From Marinobacterium sp. (GTDB taxonomy: Bacteria > Pseudomonadota > Gammaproteobacteria > Pseudomonadales > Balneatricaceae), in contig JAOXSF010000022.1 of the NCBI GenBank assembly GCA_025800125.1, positions 1-64,000 of the forward strand: DNA of 64,000 bases. Direction: 5' to 3'. Made by a program: the position numbers and the translations under genes. Below, in pieces: positions 63,183 through 64,000 of the stretch. Each line of letters opens with the position of its first letter. Position 1 is the first letter of the stretch. The notes below the pieces were generated by a model. That model was not told the DNA's origin. It saw nothing but the letters and a program-made list of their open reading frames with translations, and searched no databases.

Positions 63183-63214
63183 GCTGAAGACACCTTGTGG
63201 ATATTGAGACGTTA

Positions 63215-63730
63215 TCAGTTGCGGTTCAGAAACAGCAGACGGTAAACACCGTAGGTAATCATGGCCCCGGCAGTTACCCAGCTCATCACAGCGATATACT
63301 GCACGATCAGGCCAACCGGAATTTCCAGATACTCGGTTACTTCACCACGACGCATTGAACGGGCCGCAAGAAAATAGATGCGCTCTGCCAGAAAGTAGAG
63401 TGATGTGGAGATCAGGAATGCAGACAACAGACCCAGTGCTTTAAGTACTGTATTGCCCATCATACGATCCAGAATGTCCACCACCACATGACCACCTCGC
63501 CAGGTAATCACAGGCATTTCAGCAAAAACAAGAATTGCTATACCGATCTCAGTCAGTTCAGTTGCACCATCAACGGAGTTGTCGAAAAAGTAACGGCCAA
63601 ATACGTCTGCACAGGTCAGCAGCATCAGGGCCATCAGTGTTACCGCAGCGACAAGTTCCAGAGAAAAGGCCAGCCATTTGACTGGCCCTTTCTCTTCATA
63701 GTGCGCTGAAATCCAGGCACTGAAGGTCAT
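63215..63730 (-). CDS. TRAP transporter small permease (DctQ type)
   Basis: The 171-residue protein has four hydrophobic segments and a DctQ core (VDGATELTEIGIAILVFAEM, VITWRGGHVVVDIL). GGGAG lies seven bases before the ATG. It sits 12 bases after the binding-protein gene and 32 bases before dctM. Confidence 0.93.
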   Translation of the reverse strand: MTFSAWISAHYEEKGPVKWLAFSLELVAAVTLMALMLLTCADVFGRYFFDNSVDGATELTEIGIAILVFAEMPVITWRGGHVVVDILDRMMGNTVLKALGLLSAFLISTSLYFLAERIYFLAARSMRRGEVTEYLEIPVGLIVQYIAVMSWVTAGAMITYGVYRLLFLNRN

Positions 63731-63742
63731 AAATTGACTCCC

Positions 63743-64000
63743 TTACTTACCATAGCTACGTGCAATATTACGCAGCTCTTCCAGAGCAGCCTTTGCATCT
63801 ACACCACGGTCTTCAACATGCTCCAGCCAGGCAGCATCCATACCTTCAGCAATGTCACGGAATTCCTGCGCCATCGCATCATCAGTTTTAACAATGTTCA
63901 GGTTAACACCCGCTTCTTTAGCTGCTTTGTAACCTTCATCATCACCCGCGTCCCAGGCACGCCCCGCCAGAGCAGACAACTTTTCACCAGAAACGCTCAT
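63743..64000 (-). CDS. TRAP transporter substrate-binding protein, C-terminal part (DctP type)
   Basis: Only the last 85 residues or so are in the window and the frame remains open at the edge. The visible part (AKEAGVNLNIVKTDDAMAQE, WLEHVEDRGVDAKAALEELR) matches the C-terminal helices of DctP proteins (for example DYxxxxAxxxGV..W...). Ligand-contact residues lie outside the window. The 12-base gap to dctQ supports one operon. Confidence 0.85.
   Translation of the reverse strand: MSVSGEKLSALAGRAWDAGDDEGYKAAKEAGVNLNIVKTDDAMAQEFRDIAEGMDAAWLEHVEDRGVDAKAALEELRNIARSYGK

Overview
The window reads as chromosomal DNA of a marine, aerobic, motile gammaproteobacterium. An Oceanospirillales-type organism is the best fit. 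The reasons are roughly balanced base composition, a BCCT osmolyte carrier, two TRAP transporters, many LysR and AraC regulators, chemotaxis and c-di-GMP proteins, DUF3461, and a MoxR/BatABD operon. This is judged from protein families read by eye; no database search was run. I saw no rRNA, tRNA, CRISPR array, prophage or complete insertion sequence.

Layout. 1-8.9 kb: a minus-strand signalling set (periplasmic binding lipoprotein, hybrid histidine kinase, HD-GYP response regulator) and a large DUF2786-like protein, lying between two right-end remnants of an IS200/IS605-type element. 8.9-13.5 kb: an EF-hand-like protein, a DUF4010/MgtC membrane protein and a BCCT carrier. 13.5-14.7 kb: a 1.2 kb gene-free stretch holding a probable minus-strand structured RNA that ends in an intrinsic terminator. 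14.7-21 kb: a Cache chemoreceptor, a GlxA-type AraC regulator, a Cache diguanylate cyclase and a second AraC regulator. 21.5-29.3 kb: thiD with a PapD-like chaperone gene, DUF3461, TRAP permeases without a binding protein, a CheX-receiver fusion and an RhlE-type helicase. 29.3-47.1 kb: envelope genes (pbpC, alpha-2-macroglobulin, LysE exporter, viroplasmin-type RNase HI, and the six-gene moxR/DUF58/DUF4381/batA/batBC/batD operon). 47.3-52.7 kb: an OmpR/histidine kinase pair and a YdiJ-type FAD/Fe-S dehydrogenase. 52.9-64 kb: a regulator-rich catabolic-looking region with four LysR genes, VOC, SnoaL-like and metallo-beta-lactamase-fold enzymes, a universal stress protein and a TRAP operon that runs off the window edge.

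The most distinctive large-scale feature is the number of short tandem duplications with a 15-20 bp period. At least eight intergenic arrays have three or more units, and more lie in frame inside genes, producing repeats such as EQLSP, VITKP and DVVSQY. Two of them overlap stop codons. Each array has its own sequence, so they are not copies of one mobile repeat; they look like repeated local slippage.

The best candidates for something undescribed are the binding protein/hybrid kinase/HD-GYP module, the DUF2786-like three-domain protein, the structured RNA upstream of the BCCT gene, and the metallo-beta-lactamase-fold protein with a rewritten metal motif next to a TeaABCD-like TRAP/USP locus.
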